From UBA11524 sp964547515 (lineage in GTDB: Bacteria > Bacillota > Clostridia > Christensenellales > Aristaeellaceae): a DNA stretch of 6,801 nt. The notes beneath the pieces are model-generated. The model made no database searches. It was not told where the DNA came from and was given only the letters and a program-made list of their open reading frames with translations. Numbering within the stretch: position 1 is the stretch's first letter; each line of letters opens with the position of its first letter. The position numbers were made by a program, and so were the translations under genes. The stretch spans positions 1-6,801 of the forward strand of contig CAZJOA010000141.1 of NCBI GenBank assembly GCA_964547515.1. Reading direction: 5' to 3'. This document shows, in pieces, positions 6,162-6,801 of the stretch.

Positions 6162-6746
6162 ATGCAAACGATCATCAACGGCTGGAAGCATTTTGCGGAC
6201 AGGCATCCGGCGGCATCCAGATGGATCCGCGAGGGCGGACTGTTCGTCATCGTCAGCAATCTGGTGACGGTGTTCAAGTATCTCATCCTGACCTTCCTGC
6301 CCCTGGCCTTCAAGGACCTGTGGGCGGTGGACTTCGGCTGGCCCGGCATCCAGACCAGCCTCTTCGGTCAGGCGTTCACCTGGAACATCTTCGGCTACGC
6401 GGTCAAGGACGGCGGCGCTTCCGTCGGCGGTCTGGGGTACTTCATCGCCTACATGATCGCCATGGTCATCGGCGAATGCATCAATTTCCCCATCCAGCGC
6501 AGCCTCGTCTTCCGCAGCAAGCGCCCCGTCGCCCCGCAGATCGCCTGGTATGCCGTGGCCTTCTGCATCGTGACGGTCATCGTCAACTCCATCAACTGCA
6601 TCTGGGTCGACCTGGCCAACCAGTGGGTCGCCCCGTGGCTGTATAACATCGGCACGACCGTGCTCAATGGCGGCGTGTCGATGGTGGTGTTCTTCTTCGT
6701 CAACAAGATCATCTTCCCCGGGGGAGAGGCCAACAAGGCCGGATAA
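6162..6746 (+). CDS. GtrA-like family four-helix membrane protein
   Basis: This 194-residue protein has four membrane segments, at about 25-48, 91-112, 126-147 and 160-185. The second helix ends in ECINFPIQRSLVFR (105-118), which resembles the conserved Asn-Phe/Arg/Val-Phe signature of the GtrA-like family. Members are linked to flipping or handling lipid-linked sugars during decoration of O-antigen, teichoic acid or arabinogalactan, so it may move a polyprenyl-linked sugar across the membrane. Basic residues at the N-terminus and after helix two (R113, R118, K120, R121) predict both ends in the cytoplasm. Many members are nearer 120-150 residues; the extra length lies mostly in an outside segment at 49-90 rich in aromatic and hydrophobic residues. 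AGGAGA at 6151-6156 shares the A of the preceding TGA and lies five bases before the ATG, so it is co-transcribed and probably coupled with the GH3 gene. Family call good, transported sugar unknown. Confidence 0.85.
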   Translation: MQTIINGWKHFADRHPAASRWIREGGLFVIVSNLVTVFKYLILTFLPLAFKDLWAVDFGWPGIQTSLFGQAFTWNIFGYAVKDGGASVGGLGYFIAYMIAMVIGECINFPIQRSLVFRSKRPVAPQIAWYAVAFCIVTVIVNSINCIWVDLANQWVAPWLYNIGTTVLNGGVSMVVFFFVNKIIFPGGEANKAG

Positions 6747-6762
6747 TCCGGCATCACAAAAG

Positions 6763-6800
6763 GACGGCGCTGGGGCATATGCCTTGCAGCGCCGTCTTTT
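6763..6800 (+). terminator. intrinsic terminator at the operon end
   Basis: GACGGCGCTG at 6763-6772 pairs perfectly with CAGCGCCGTC at 6787-6796. Inside it, 6773-6776 can pair with 6781-6784 (one wobble) to close an ATAT loop. TTTT follows at 6797-6800, one base before the window ends. It lies 16 bases after the stop of the GtrA-like gene. The AAA before the stem gives a short T run on the minus strand, so the element could also stop converging transcription. Confidence 0.88.
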
Positions 6801-6801
6801 G

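Noticed and set aside
3590..6349. Open frame of more than 900 codons on the minus strand opposite the cytoplasmic GH3 gene
   Set aside because: It has the same shadow composition, no recognisable motif, and overlaps two well supported genes and their ribosome binding sites.

Overview
The window is GC-rich by eye and carries one gene direction only, with four tightly packed plus-strand genes that end at a clear intrinsic terminator. Strong AAGGAG-type ribosome binding sites, ATG/GTG starts, TGA/TAA stops and the protein families suggest a high-GC Gram-positive bacterium. A gut or rumen Clostridia member (Bacillota) fits best and an actinobacterium such as a coriobacterium is possible. The sequence alone cannot settle the taxon.

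Layout. Positions 1-163 are a leader: a GC-rich hairpin (10-34), an AT-rich stretch that could hold a promoter (about 42-100), then a strong terminator-like hairpin with a T tract (114-150) that abuts the ribosome binding site of the first gene. Positions 164-601 encode a small protein with four membrane segments. Positions 617-3574 encode a 985-residue family 3 glycoside hydrolase (GH3). Its two catalytic domains are in reversed order and it has hydrophobic segments at both ends. Positions 3575-3748 are a non-coding gap with a candidate promoter, an 8-bp direct repeat and a 12-bp perfect inverted repeat. Positions 3749-6151 encode an 800-residue cytoplasmic GH3 in the usual order, with a C-terminal extension. 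Positions 6162-6746 encode a GtrA-like four-helix membrane protein. A terminator hairpin with TTTT closes the unit at 6763-6800.

How the genes may work together (inference). The permuted GH3 would sit outside the cell held to the membrane, the second GH3 inside, and the two small membrane proteins flank them. GtrA-like proteins are linked to moving lipid-linked sugars across the membrane for surface polysaccharide decoration. The window has no sugar transporter, phosphotransferase component or regulator of the kind expected in a plain catabolic beta-glucoside operon. The set may therefore act on the cell's own surface glycans or glycolipids rather than, or as well as, on dietary glucosides. 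The terminator-like element in front of the first gene suggests conditional read-through. All individual domains belong to known families; the parts least explained are the leader, the first gene, the middle of the permuted GH3 and the C-terminal extension of the second GH3.
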